Positions 9,158 through 19,642 of a stretch of 31,443 nt of DNA are shown piece after piece. The translations under genes were made by a program, and so were the position numbers. The number at the start of each line of letters is the position of its first letter. Position 1 is the first letter of the stretch. The notes under the pieces were generated by a model. The model had not been told where the DNA came from, made no database searches, and worked only from the letters and a program-made list of their open reading frames with translations. The stretch lies in assembly GCA_037178675.1 (NCBI GenBank), contig JAYMGJ010000386.1:1-31443 (forward strand). Reading direction: 5' to 3'. The DNA comes from Scleroderma bovista. Lineage: Eukaryota; Basidiomycota; Agaricomycetes; Boletales; Sclerodermataceae.

Positions 9158-10196
9158 ATGTCGAACACTGCTAAGTCCACCACCCCCACTGTTCCCTCTG
9201 CGGTCGAGTCCAAGGACTGGACCAAGGCGCCAACACCGGAGCTCCAGTCCGGTAGCGAAGATGAGGCGTCCGTCCTCGATGCCAAAACAAAGGAGAGGCG
9301 TCGACGCAAGCAGGTCAAGAGAGAGGAGAAGCAACGCCAGGAAGAGGCGGAGCGACGAGCACGAGAGGAGGCGGAACGCAAGGCGAAAGAGGAGGCGGAG
9401 CGCCAGGTGCGCGAGCAGGCGGAGAAGGAACGAGTGGAGGTGCAGCGAAGGGCTGCAGAGGTAGCGGCGAGGCAGAGAGCGATGGCGCAGGAGGCGTCGA
9501 AGAAGAGAGCGAGGGAAGAGCCAGAGGCAGGTCTGAGTGGAGACCGGAGCAACAATGTCCGGTAAGTATTTTTTTTAAAATTTTATTCCCTTGTTACTTT
9601 ATTATTTTTTTGGCAGGTGCATTCGCTGTGCGAAGCACAAGGCCAAGTGCGAACGAGACCCAGAAAAACCCAAGCAGCGCGCGTGCATGAAATGCGCAGG
9701 GCTCAAGGAGCGGTGTGAGTGGCCGGAGGTGGGTGGTCCGGGTCCGGTAGGGGATAAGGGGAAGGGCAAAGCGAAGGAGAAGGAGGTGGCGACGTCACCG
9801 CGAGGAGGCAAGAAGCGCAAGAAGAAGAAGACGGCGGCGAAGGTTGCCGACAACGACAACGACATCGTCGAAGTACCGGGGCCGTCTGGGAAACGGTCCA
9901 GGTTTGACCCTGGGCCGTTCCTGGAACGACTGGACTGGTTGACCAGGGTGGTGGAGGAGATGACCGGTCAGATGCGCCAGGTCGCGGATGCCACCCGCTC
10001 GGTGGCCAGAGGTAACGAGCGGCTGACGGCCGGCCTCGAGACCTTCCTCGAGGAGTGCCGATTTTTTACGGCGCCCTGGGACGAAGACGAGGAGTCGGAG
10101 GACAGCGAGGCGGAGGTCGACCCGGAGGAGGTCGAAAAGGAGGTCCAGGGGCTCCAAGAGGAGCAGGAGGATCCTGGCAGCGGTGCGCCGGAGTAG
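9158..10196 (+). CDS. Antisense gene of gypsy A1: coiled-coil protein with a Zn(2)-Cys(6) motif
   Basis: Two exons, 9158-9561 and 9617-10196, with a 55-bp intron (GTAAGT to GGCAG) and closed phase, give 327 residues. The N-terminus is Ser/Thr-rich (MSNTAKSTTPTVPS). About residues 50-125 form a highly charged coiled coil (repeats such as RREEAERKAKEEAE). The intron falls just before six cysteines at about 136, 139, 146, 158, 161 and 168, spaced C-x2-C-x6-C-x11-C-x2-C-x6-C. That is the fungal Zn(2)-Cys(6) cluster pattern of DNA-binding regulators, here internal rather than N-terminal. A basic run follows (GGKKRKKKKTAAK), then a helical segment (WLTRVVEEMTGQMRQVAD) and an acidic tail. It runs opposite to gag-pol, ends 163 bp from the pol stop, and starts about 165 bp from the LTR, which may supply its promoter. 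No stop or frameshift is seen. Function is unknown; DNA binding is inferred from the motif. Confidence 0.82.
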
Positions 10197-10359
10197 TTGG
10201 TCCGGTCCGGATTTTGTAAATAGAATGTAAATTAGTTTTACTTTTGTTTATAAAGAAAAGTGCCTTGAGTTTTAGTGAGTGATATTACATGAGACAGAGT
10301 GAAACAGACAGGGGAAACAGACAAGAGAAACAGATAAGAGAACGGAGGCGAGAGTAATA

Positions 10360-13300
10360 CTACATGGACGCAAGTGGTCCGGGTTTGTCCGGATACCGGA
10401 CATGGTAATCTTCTAAGAGTTCCGTAGCGTTGCCAAGTTCAGTGGCGAGAAGCCATGACGTTTCTTCGTCAGTCCCTTTGTAACCGGACCATCGTACCAA
10501 GTAAAGTAGCTTGCATGATCTGCGTCGACGGTCAACCTTGGAGTCGAGGATCTCAGAGATCTCGAACTCCGGTTCACCATCTACTTTGACCGGTGGCGGA
10601 GGAGGTTGTATTCGGTCCGGTATGGTGTTGGGTATGGCCGGTTCATGTTGGGAGACATGGAAGACAGGATGAACGGCGCGCATGGAATCTGGAAGGCGTA
10701 GCGTAAAAGAGAGAGAGCCTACTTGTGCTATGAGAGTGTAGGGCCCCAGATTCTGTTCTGATAGCTTTTTGGATGGTCAAGTCGACCGGAAGTATTTGGC
10801 TTTAACGTATACTTGGTCGCCAACCTTGAAGTCCGGTGCCGGAGTACGTTTGGCATCAGCCGGACCTTGGTAGCGAAGTTGCGCGTTGGCCATTTCTTCT
10901 CGAAGGTATTGATGCAGCGACTCAAGGTCGACTGCGTAATCACGAGCCCATGCAGAGGTCATATCGCGTTCTGGGTAGATGGAGATGTTGGGATGATAAC
11001 CTTTGTTGGTGAAGAATGGTGAGACTCCGGTGGTAGCACTTGGTGCGTTGTTGTAAGCAAACTCCGCCAGTGGGAGTAGGTCCACCCAGTTGTCCTGCTG
11101 GTAGTTGCAGTAGATCCGGAGGTACTGTTCCAGTGTCTGGTTAGACCGCTCTGTCTGGCCATCGCCCTCCGGGTGGTAACCGGAGGTGAAATGGAGGCGC
11201 ATGTCGAGAGCCTTCCCAAGTGACCGGAAGAAGTGTGAGACGAATTCAGTTCCTCGATCTGAGGTGACGTGGGCGGGAACACCGTGCTTGGAGAATACGT
11301 GGAGCAAGAAGAGTTTTGTGAGCTCCGGGCTAGTGATGGTGTCGTGAGTAGGAATGAAAATGGCTTGTTTAGAAAGCCTGTCTACTACGACCAGGATGGC
11401 CGTAAAGCCGGTGGATGAAGGGAGTTGCTCTATGAAGTCCATCGAGATGGAATTCCAGGGCTTCTCCAGTATGGGAAGCTGTTTCAGCAGCCCGTAGGGT
11501 CTATGGCGCGGTGTCTTAGCTCTTGCGCAAGAAGTACAGGACCGGACGTAGTCTTTGACGAAGGTCCTGAGACCAGGCCAAGTGTACTCACGCCGGATTA
11601 GTTCTAGAGTCCGGTTTTGCACAAAGTGACCAGCGAGTGGGTGATCGTGTCGATACCGGAGCACCCGGAGACGGAGGTCATCCAAGTCCGGTACGTATAT
11701 ACGACCGTCTAGTCGAAGGAAACCAGCCTCGTCGGTGGACCAGCGAGAGTCCGGTGGATCTGTGAGGTGGACCTGGGCAATGGGATCAGAGGGTAGTGCA
11801 GAGAGGATGTCGCTGTGGAGTGTTTCCACGTCCATGATTGCGACTGCACGGAGGACCGGAAACTCTAGATAAGTAGCATGAAGAGAATTAGAGAGTTGTT
11901 CTTGAGTGAACACCGGCCTAAGGTTTTGGGGGTTGACCCGGGCGTAGCCACTATCCCCCTCTTTGGGGTAGACGTCCCATCGTCTAGTGAGGGCGTCCGG
12001 CTTGGCACTGAGTTTCCCGGGATGGAAACGAATGACAAGATTAAATTGAGATAAAAATTCAGACCACCGGGCTTGCCGGCAGGAGAGGACTTTTGAGGTG
12101 GAGAAGTACTCGAGGTTTTTGTGGTCCGTGACAACGTCTATAGGGGAGGCAGAGCCTTCGAGGTAATGGCGCCAGTTCCAGAATGCTTTGAAGATAGCAA
12201 GCAATTCCTTATCGTGGGTGTCGTAGTTCAACTCCGGAGCAGTCAAGGTCCGGGAGTAGTACGCGACTGGACGGATCTCTCCGTCGGCGCAGGTAATGGA
12301 CAAGATGCCAGCGACGGCGTAGTCGGAGGCATCGGTTTCCACGATGATAGGGGTATCCGGAATGAAGTGGGTGAGGATAGGCGCAGTGGTGAAGGCATGC
12401 TTCAGCGCGTTGAAGGAGCGTCGACAGTCGTCGGAGAAGTTCCAAGGAGCGTCTTTCCGGGTGAGCCGGGTAAGAGGGACCACAATGTCGGAGTAGTTGA
12501 ATATGAACCGGCGGTAGAAATTGGCAAAGCCCAAGAAGGACTGGATGTCCTTTACCTTTCGAGGTTCAGGCCAGTCGGAGATGGTTTGGATCTTGTCCGG
12601 AGACATAGTCAAACTGTCCGGAGAGAGGCGATAGCCAAGGTACTCTACCGAGTCCGAGTGGAACTCACATTTCTCCGGTTTGGCGAAGAGGCCATGCAAC
12701 CGGAGTCGGCGGAGAACTTCCCGGACGTGCTGCTGGTGGGACTCCATATCCTCGGAGTAGATGAGGATGTCGTCGAGGTACACGACAACGCAGACGTCTA
12801 ACATGTCAGCGAAGATGGTGTTGACAAAGCACTGGAAGGCTGCAGGGGCGTTAGTGAGGCCAAAGGGCATTACTAACCACTCGTAAGACCCATAGCACGT
12901 ATGGAAGGCGGTCTTCCACTCGTCGCCCGGAGCAATCCGGACTAGATGGTACGCGTGCTGGAGATCGATCTTTGAATAGATTTTAGCATGGCTAGGTGAG
13001 TCCAAAAGATCAGAGATTAGGGGGAGTGGATAGCGATCCTTTTTAGTGATTTTGTTTAGACCTTGGAAGTCAACGCAGAGGCGGAGTGAGCCATCCTTCT
13101 TTTTTACGAAGAGGACCGGAGCAGCGTGGGAGGAAGCGGTAGGACGGATGAAACCTGTATTTAGATTCTCGTCGATGAAAGTCTGGAGAGCGGAGAGCTC
13201 GACTGGAGACAGTGAGTAGAGAGTTCCCAAAGGTGGAGAGGTACCTTCTTCAAGGTCAATCTTCAGATCGTACTCGCGATGCGGGGGAAGTTCAGAGGCT

Positions 13301-14076
13301 TTTGCCTTACTGAACACGTCCGCATAATCGCGATACTCCGGAGGAACAATGTCCAGGTCCGGCGGAGTAGAGGCGGAGGAAGAACGAGCCTTTGCTGAGT
13401 TGGAGGGACGCAGCTGAAGTTGGTATTTAGTAGATCCCTCTAATTTGCACGCACGCACGAATGCGGCTGCGTTAATCAGGGAGATGTGCAGAGGGGTGCA
13501 AACCGGAGTGTCGACAGATGGCACGAGGCCAGGGTCAGATTGGCCGGAGAGGCCAGAGACAGGGTTACCGGACTGAACCAGAGAGGGAGTCGACGGGGGC
13601 GCTAGCAAACTTTCTGCAGGAGTCCGGAATGTTAAACTGCTCAGTACCCAATCAATCAACGGATTGTAGCGGGTGAGCCAGTTATGTCCAAGGACAATCG
13701 AGCAGTCAGAGTCTAACGGAGCGAGGTAAAAGGTCATAGGGGTGACATCACCGGATGCAGGGAATTTCACTGATATATCAACAGCTTGAGTGATTACAAA
13801 GTTTGATGTACCGTCAAAGAGCTGGAGAGTAATCGGAGGAACGGAGTAAGTGGAGATATTGTTTTTGTGCGCGAATTGTACATCTACAAAGCAATGCGTG
13901 GACCCGGAGTCCACAAGTGCGCGGGTTTTAGGTAAGTCAAATGATAAGAGGATAACATGTGGCATAAGGGAATTAGGATCGTAAAGAGCGGACGTGTTGA
14001 GGCGAGCCTCCTTGGGTGCACTTCCGGAGTCAACGCAGCTCGCCGGTTGTGTGGAGGTCCAGGAGCTGCTTACTCT
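10360..14076 (-). pseudogene. Gypsy A1 pol polyprotein with a C-terminal chromodomain
   Basis: Read from the -1 shift at 14076 to the stop at 10360-10362, about 1,238 codons. Protease: TRALVDSGSTHCFV. Reverse transcriptase: GLNKITKKDRYPLPLI through the catalytic VVYLDDILIYS. RNase H: IVETDASDYAVAGIL. Integrase zinc finger H-H-C-C: HDHPLAGHF and SCTSCARAK. Integrase core: ISMDFIEQL, TSDRGTEFV and GDGQTERSNQTLEQYL. Then NLGPYTLIAQV (GPY/F module) and a chromodomain (EISEILDSKVDRRR, YLVRWSGYKGTDEETSWL). The chromodomain marks it as a chromovirus; such domains steer integration to modified chromatin (family knowledge). The single break is TGA at 10777-10779, in YFRST-stop-PSKKLSEQN, where Arg is expected, so CGA to TGA. 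All catalytic residues are present. Confidence 0.93.
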
Positions 14077-14082
14077 TTTTTT
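14070..14082 (-). promoter_or_regulatory. -1 ribosomal frameshift site between gag and pol
   Basis: On the minus strand, gag ends TCA AAA AAA GAG TAA. The seven A residues (14082 to 14076) form the slippery heptamer A AAA AAA in the gag frame. A one-base backward slip reads AGA GTA AGC and enters the pol frame. That frame is open for 37 codons to the first pol Met at 13965 and onward. The overlap and direction match a classical -1 site. No downstream stimulator was worked out. Confidence 0.78.
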
Positions 14083-15518
14083 GACTCGGAGTTGGCACCC
14101 GAGTTAGTAGAGTCCGTCTTACCGGACTCAGCAGCGATGGCCGCAGCGCGAGCCTTGGCCTTTTTGGTCTTCTTAGGACAGTTGTCCGCAAAGTGACCAG
14201 TCCCTCCGCAGAACATGCAGAGGTTGTTGTTCAGACGCTGTTTACGCTCGTCTGCGGTCAGCTTCCCATCCTTACCAAGCTTGTTGGTCAGGTCCGGTCT
14301 GGAACCGGAGGAGGGCTGGTTGCTGGTCGTTTTGGACGAGCCAGAGTTGTTGGCGGAGCTGGGGGAGTTACCGGTCTTGGATTTCTCCTGACTGGAGTTG
14401 GATGAGTTGCCTCCGGAGTTGGAGGACTTGGTTGGGGATGAGGTGGATTGGGTCTTCGTTGTACGAGAGATCTTGTCTTTGCGCTCCCAATAGCGCGCAT
14501 CGATCTCTTGACAAAGGGCCCTAAGCCCATGCAGAGTCAGGGGTTTCCCAACTCGAGCTATCTCATCTTTTAGGCGGTCCGGGAGACCAGAGTAGAATAG
14601 GCGGCGGAGCGCGCCATCCCCGTAGTCCTGGACCTGCGAGGCAAGCCGGTTGAAGTCAACTATATACCGCATGACGCGGTGAGCATCCTTCATCCGGAGG
14701 TGCTCTAATTGATGCTCTGCATCAGCGATGGGGTCGTGAGGACCAAAGGTACTCTGGAGCTCAGCGACAAAGTGGACCCAACTGTCCATCCAGAGTGGAC
14801 GGTCAGCCAGATCGCCAGAGTGCAGTAGGTCCGGTTCGAACCATTCTAGGGTCATCCCTTTTAGATATCATTGGGCGAAAGTTACCTTTTCCCTATCAAG
14901 GCGGAATGCCTTGGCTCGATCCTGGAAACAGAGCTCACACTGGACCAAGAAGGTCCTGAGCTTTTTGGGATCTGTACCGTCGAAGGTGTCCGGTTCACGG
15001 ACTTTGGCACGTGAGGAGGAAGAGTCGTTGGTCCGGCGGGAGGAGCGGGAGAGGCGGTTGATGGCGACTGCTAAATTTTGGAAGACAGCCAGACCAGGGT
15101 CTAGCTCATCCATGGCGTTGACAAAGTCATCATCATCATCATCATCGTTGTCGCCATCTCCGGGGTCGTCCGGATCATCTCCGGGTCCGTCCTCAGGGCC
15201 AAACCACTGGTGACGGGCAGGTTCACGACGTTCCGGAGTGGGGTCGCGACGGTAGGGGAATCAATCACCAGAAACAGATTCATGGTGACCTAAGTCTGCA
15301 GAACCACGAAGGCTCTGAGATGCAGCATGTCGACGCGGAGTCAAAGGCGCTGTAGGGTTTCGAGCTGTGAAGCTCCGGAATTGGCTAACTGAAGCCGGAG
15401 GTTGCCTGTAGTTAGACAGGGCTTGATGAGCAGCAGAGAGGTGGAGGTCGTCAACTGCACCTGCTTCTTCAGCAAGTGTTGCAGCGGTACGAGCACGAGA
15501 GCGCGTAGTCATAGTCAT
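14070..15518 (-). pseudogene. Gypsy A1 gag
   Basis: Gag builds the virus-like particle. The frame runs from ATG at 15518 to TAA at 14070-14072, about 482 codons, with two internal stops: TGA at 15261-15263 (likely CGA) and TGA at 14868-14870 (in TFAQ-stop-YLKGM, where Ser would be usual). An acidic run of Asp lies near 15120-15145. The capsid-like retrotransposon gag domain lies about 15000-14480 (KLRTFLVQCELCFQDRAKAF, TLEWFEPDLL, QLEHLRMKDAHRVMRYIVDF). A Ser/Asn-rich linker follows. The zinc knuckle is CMFCGGTGHFADNC, then a basic tail. It ends in the -1 shift site. Confidence 0.9.
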
Positions 15519-15587
15519 AAGAAATAGAAGCTAGTTTGCGTATGGGGTATGGAACAGTGAACCCACACAAGTGTGAGTCTGAAATAC

Positions 15588-16229
15588 TGTCAAGTCCGGG
15601 TCTACTCCGGTAGGGGGTCCGGTCAAGTCCGGACGAGCGCGGACGAAGGAAGAGGGCAGAGGGCTGGACGAGGGATTTGTCCGGCCGGAGTTGGTGACCG
15701 CTTGGATTCAACAACAAGGACGACGTGCGTTGATCCCTTGCGTAGGTTCCGGTCAAGGTGATAGAGACGGAGACAGAGACAGAGACAGGCAGAGACTGGA
15801 GTAGTGACTAAGTTGATTTCAGACTGAGGAGTACAGGATAAACTACAGAGTACTTATACTAAGTAAGAACTAGGGTCGAGTATATACGGTGACAAGTAAA
15901 CAGCCTAAAAGGCGGACAAGGGACAACCGGAGAAAGTACTAGGTCAGGTCCAATGAAAATAAAGTCAGGTCCGGGTAAAATAAATCAGGTCCGGTGAAAA
16001 TGCTACAAGGTATAGGATATATCGAGTTCACAGAGAACTCACGTCAAGACAGGGTAAACGGCAAAGTGTGGTAACGAGCGAATGGAGCATAGACCAAGGG
16101 TCGTGCTTAACAGAAGGTTATCTGCGTGAGCGCGACCGGAGTAGGAGACGAGCAACCGGAGTAGAGCTGTAGAGCTGCAATGCGACTGGAGTGACCGGAT
16201 AAGGCCCGGAGTTGGGCATGGTCGTAACA
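15588..16229 (-). repeat. 5' LTR of gypsy A1
   Basis: 642 bp, ends TGTCAAGTCC and GGTCGTAACA on the plus strand. On the minus strand it holds a TATAAG-like box (complement near 15855-15860) in the run TTAGTATAAGTACTCTG, a plausible start region for the element's transcript. No tRNA primer-binding site was recognised after it. Confidence 0.95.
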
Positions 16230-16234
16230 TATTC

Positions 16235-16874
16235 CTTGTCTGACAGCTCTGACAATGGGTCATCTAATTTTCATTTTCAATACTCCTGTGTTATCCTTGG
16301 TCTTTTACTTTGTCTAGGGTGAGTCTCATATTCTCTCTCAACTCTTTTTATGCTGTTTCATTGTTCTACAGGCCCATTTGGTCGTTCTGATTTGGTATCC
16401 TGCATGATTCTTGGTCTCAACTCCCCCTCAGGTGGCATACCGAGAGAAGAATCAATGGGGTGGAGGAAACAAAAATTTCAGGAGATTTTGATGCCACAGG
16501 CGCATGCATCGTAGTATTGGATGGTGTGGGGCCCATCAATGAAGCCAACTAAGGTGTGTTGGACAGATTTTGCATGTAATTTTTCCAAACAGATGTGCTG
16601 AATGGTTGTAAATGTCCAATGTGGGGCTTTGCACCTGTCCATGCTTGATATGGGGTCGCACCAGGTAGGGCCCACATGTGTGACCTGTTGTGGACATAGG
16701 CAGCATAGGCCACAGCCTTGGGCCACAGGAATTCTGGTAAGTTAGCATCCAGTCACATGGCCCAGGCTAATTCCATCAAAGTTTGATTAAACCTTTCGGA
16801 GACACCGTTTTGTGCTTCACAGTACCGAGAGGCATCATCAATAAAGGTGATATACCATCAGACATGGCCAGTTA
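16235..16874 (-). pseudogene. Copia A integrase fragment
   Basis: Minus-strand reading gives WYITFIDDASRYCEA (start of the integrase core), then QNGVSERFNQTLMELAWAM, FLWPKAVAYAAYVHNRSHMW and ATPYQAWTGAKPHIGHLQPF. After a frame change it gives VGFIDGPHTIQYYD and the end of integrase. Between RYCEA and QNGVSER about 60 residues usually present are missing, including the middle of the catalytic core, so there is an internal deletion. A TGA follows AWAM. The reading continues across gypsy A1 into the acidic linker before RT: LSDKE joins YDSIPELIQDPD through the TATTC duplication. Confidence 0.82.
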
Positions 16875-17153
16875 ATCATCAGCAAACCAACCCTAATGGT
16901 TAGCTGAGCTGACAGCACTTGACAGCACTTAGCCAAGCACCCAGTCTGTCCAACTCTGCACCAGTCTGGTCCAGCCCGACAGCTATTCCCAGTCACTCCA
17001 TTGTGTCCAGTAGAGTAAAAAAAAAATAGTTTATTTGAACTAGTGCTACGAATACAATACAAATATCTAAATAGTATATTTGTACGGTGGGGGTGATGAT
17101 CATTGACGCTGCACTGGTGGGGCTGGCACGGTGGTCAGCGTCACTGTTGCTGG

Positions 17154-17703
17154 TAGAGTTTAAAAGTCCAGTCCATAGGACCGCAAAAAGACCAGAAACT
17201 GGACTGGACTGGACTGGTCGCAACCGGACTGCAGTTGCCAGTTGCCTACTTTTGAGAATGATGAAAAAGACTGGTTGCAACCGGTTGCAACCGCATTATG
17301 TAAGCAATACATATATGGTATAAAAACCCCTATATTACAGGCTAATTTTGGCCTGCAGTGGGTCTTAAGGGGTGTAAAACTGATCTTTTTGGATGAAATA
17401 TGGCACAAATAAATATATAATGACTTGTATATAATTACTACAGTCTATAAATAGTATTTAGATGCTATCTGACACACCTTTGATGTGAAAAACATCAATA
17501 AAATGCAAAAAAACCGGTTTTTTAGTGGTTTGGACTGGTTTTTTTAGCAGTTTTGGACCAGTCTTTTTGAAAACCGGTTGCAACCGCTTTGGACCAGTCT
17601 TTAAGCGGTCCATGAACCATTCCCAGGCTTCCAAAAGCGGTCCAGTCCGGTCCTCTTCCAAAAAAGGCAAAAAAACCGGACTGGACTGGACTTTTAAACT
17701 CTA
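17154..17703. mobile_element. Non-autonomous hAT element (MITE), 550 bp
   Basis: Inverted ends TAGAGTTTAAAAGTCCAGTC, with a perfect 8-bp duplication GTTGCTGG (17146-17153 and 17704-17711), the hAT length. Ends and subterminal motifs (GGTTGCAACCGG, AGTTGCCAGTTGC, and AAAAAAGGCAAAAAAACCGG near the right end) match those of the autonomous hAT at 21310-25015, so it is probably mobilised by that family's transposase. It has no coding frame. Confidence 0.88.
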
Positions 17704-17880
17704 GTTGCTGGGGGGTGGAGGGTGTTGTTGTTGTTAGACAACACTGGGGATGGGGGTCATCACATCATCGCCATCGACGTTGCTGGTGGTGATTGCTGCA
17801 TTGTTGACACAGGTGGTGGGATTGTTGTTGTCATCATTGGTGTACACGTTGTCAACGCATTGGTCTTGAAAAAAGTGTGT
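17704..17880 (+). repeat. Part of the left arm of the foldback-like element
   Basis: G- and T-rich sequence with GTTGTTGTTG, GGTGGTG and CATCGACGTTGCTGG repeats, continuing the arm interrupted by the hAT MITE. The frame at 17722-17943 is low-complexity and is not considered a gene. Confidence 0.5.
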
Positions 17881-17946
17881 TGGGGGGTTGCTACAGTGGA
17901 CCTAGAGGACAGAAGCTGTGGTAGGAAATTGGTAACCCTGTAGTAA

Positions 17947-18440
17947 CCTCAGTAGATGTTCAAGCTACTGTATTAGAGTAATACCTGTAGTAACTATGTT
18001 ACGGTCCAACTTTTTATCTTATCTAATCTATGATTAGATAGCATTTATCTTATCTTAGTGTACAGCCTCTATCTTATCTACCTAGTCTAGACCGGTACCT
18101 CGTGCTGTACATGCTGCCACCCTTGACATCATTACGCATAGCCTTAGCTCCACAGTGATGTCATTACATAGCCTTCTACCTGCACGTAGCCTCGTGGATA
18201 GCCTCGCGTAGCCCTCGTGTATAGTAGTATATATACCGTGCAATCCAGCATCCAGAGGCTCCCCATTCGAGCTCATCTTGGGTCTTTGCTCTAGATACTC
18301 GCATCCTATCCTCTCAGAGCCTTAGCGTGTGGTTGGGTCCTTGGTGTTCTGCCTAGGGTCATCTCAAACTACTACAAGTTAGTATGAGTAAGAATGAGTG
18401 TGTGTGGACTACTTACCCTCAGTAGATGTTCAAGCTACTG
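17947..18440. repeat. 24-bp direct repeat bracketing the solo LTR B region
   Basis: An identical 24-bp sequence (CCTCAGTAGATGTTCAAGCT, then ACTG) occurs at 17947-17970 and 18417-18440. The solo LTR and its own 5-bp duplication lie between, so the repeat was probably there before the LTR inserted. Confidence 0.7.
17997..18366 (+). mobile_element. Solo LTR of the gypsy B family
   Basis: 370 bp, TGTTACGGTC to GGGTCATCTCA, with a 5-bp duplication AACTA (17992-17996 and 18367-18371). It resembles 20249-20629 throughout, including the ATCTTATCTAATCT start, a TATATATA box (18228-18235), GCAATCCAGCA and CAGAGGCTC. It sits inside the foldback-like element. Confidence 0.88.
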
Positions 18441-18542
18441 AGGGACTGATGGAAAATACTACTGTGTATGTACGCTAGGAAGGCTTATGTAAGCCACACG
18501 GTCATGCACCCAAGTACCTAGTAATGCATGCTGGTTAATTTA

Positions 18543-18843
18543 CAACAATTTGGTGGTGGTGGGCGTCATTGTCGTCAGGTTGCAACGACAATGCTGGTGG
18601 TGGGATGGTGGCCGCATCATCGATGCATGTTGTGGTCGTGGTCGGTACCATTGTCGTCACATTGGTGCTGGCCATTGTCGTCATCGTTGTCATCTGGTCG
18701 ACAATGCTGGTGGTGGTGGTCGCATCCACGATGCTGGTGGTGGCCGGTGTCGTTGCCATCATCTGTCATTGGGGCCGTCATCATCACTGATGGTGGTGGT
18801 CGCGTCAATGACATTGGTGGTAGATGGTGGTCGGTGGTGGCTG
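18543..18843 (+). repeat. GGTGGT-rich arm of the foldback-like element
   Basis: Imperfect repeats of GGTGGTGGT separated by GTCGTC and CATCATC. Open frames exist on both strands only because the trinucleotide repeat avoids stops; none resembles a protein family. Confidence 0.65.
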
Positions 18844-18990
18844 TAGGCAAGGCATGATGAAGTCGTAAATACTATTAGGAAATATTGTAGTTCAATACGC
18901 TGATATAATCATTACACAAACACACGCACACACATGCACTTGAAAAATTTCTCTAAGTCTCATTCTCATTCTCTTCATCCTTCCACATCA

Positions 18991-19642
18991 TGTGTCGACC
19001 ACCACCGTCAATGATGACGCAACCACCACTGCCATTGACGATGTCGACGTGGCCACCACCACTGGCGACGACAACCCAACCACCACCACTGTCGTCAACA
19101 ACAATGCAACCACTACCGCCAGCGTCGACAACAATGATGTGGCCACCACCATCGACGATGACAACCCAACCACCGCCAGCATCGACAACGACGCAGCCAC
19201 CACCACCGTCGATGACAGCCCAACCACCACTGTCGACAACAACCCAACCACCACCGTCAACGATGATGACGCGGCCACCACCACTGTTGACGACAACCCA
19301 ACCACCACCACCACCACCACTGTCATCATCAACGACGCAACCACCACCAACAATGACGCAGCCACTACCACCATCGACGACAACACAACCACCATCACCA
19401 CCATCGTCGTCAGCGACGTGCCCACCATTGCTGACGACAACGACGCAGCCACCACCACCAGTGTCGCCGATGACGTGACGACCACCACCCACTACCGTCA
19501 ACGATGACGATGACCACTACCACCACCTCAACGCGGTCGCCACCATCATTGATGCCGACGTGACTACCACCACTCCACCACTACCATCAACGACGATGAC
19601 CTCGATGCGGCCACCATTGACAACGACGTGATCACCACCTTA
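18991..19642 (+). repeat. ACCACC-rich arm of the foldback-like element
   Basis: Imperfect units of ACAACCCAACCACCACC and CGTCGACAACGACG, about 650 bp. In sense these are the complement of the arm at 18543-18843, so the two can pair as an inverted repeat around a spacer (18844-18990). Frames through it encode Thr/Pro or Val/Gly runs and are not genes. Confidence 0.65.

Larger units (their letters stand above)
8351..16229 (-). mobile_element. Gypsy A1: full-length chromodomain Ty3/gypsy element with an antisense gene
   Basis: 7,879 bp with 642-bp LTRs at 8351-8992 and 15588-16229, and a perfect 5-bp duplication TATTC (8346-8350 and 16230-16234). Transcript order on the minus strand is 5' LTR, gag, a -1 frameshift, pol (protease, RT, RNase H, integrase, chromodomain), polypurine tract and 3' LTR. 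An opposite-strand gene (9158-10196) fills the space between pol and the 3' LTR. By eye the two LTRs differ at roughly a dozen sites, mostly transitions, so the insertion is fairly recent. Gag and pol carry stops, so this copy would need help in trans. Confidence 0.95.

Noticed and set aside
9151..9555. Minus-strand frame of 134 codons within the antisense gene region of gypsy A1
   Set aside because: It would lie after pol in the element's sense direction, but it is Ser/Arg/Ala-rich only because it complements the coiled-coil codons. Intron, motif and the second copy all support the plus strand.
12121..12801. A 226-codon plus-strand frame inside gypsy A1 pol
   Set aside because: It is the shadow of the reverse transcriptase/RNase H coding strand; no independent start context or motif is seen.
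18953..19507. Long overlapping open frames on both strands (up to about 180 codons)
   Set aside because: They lie wholly in ACCACC/GTCGTC repeats and encode Thr/Pro or Val/Gly runs. Openness in nearly all frames comes from the repeat, not from selection.
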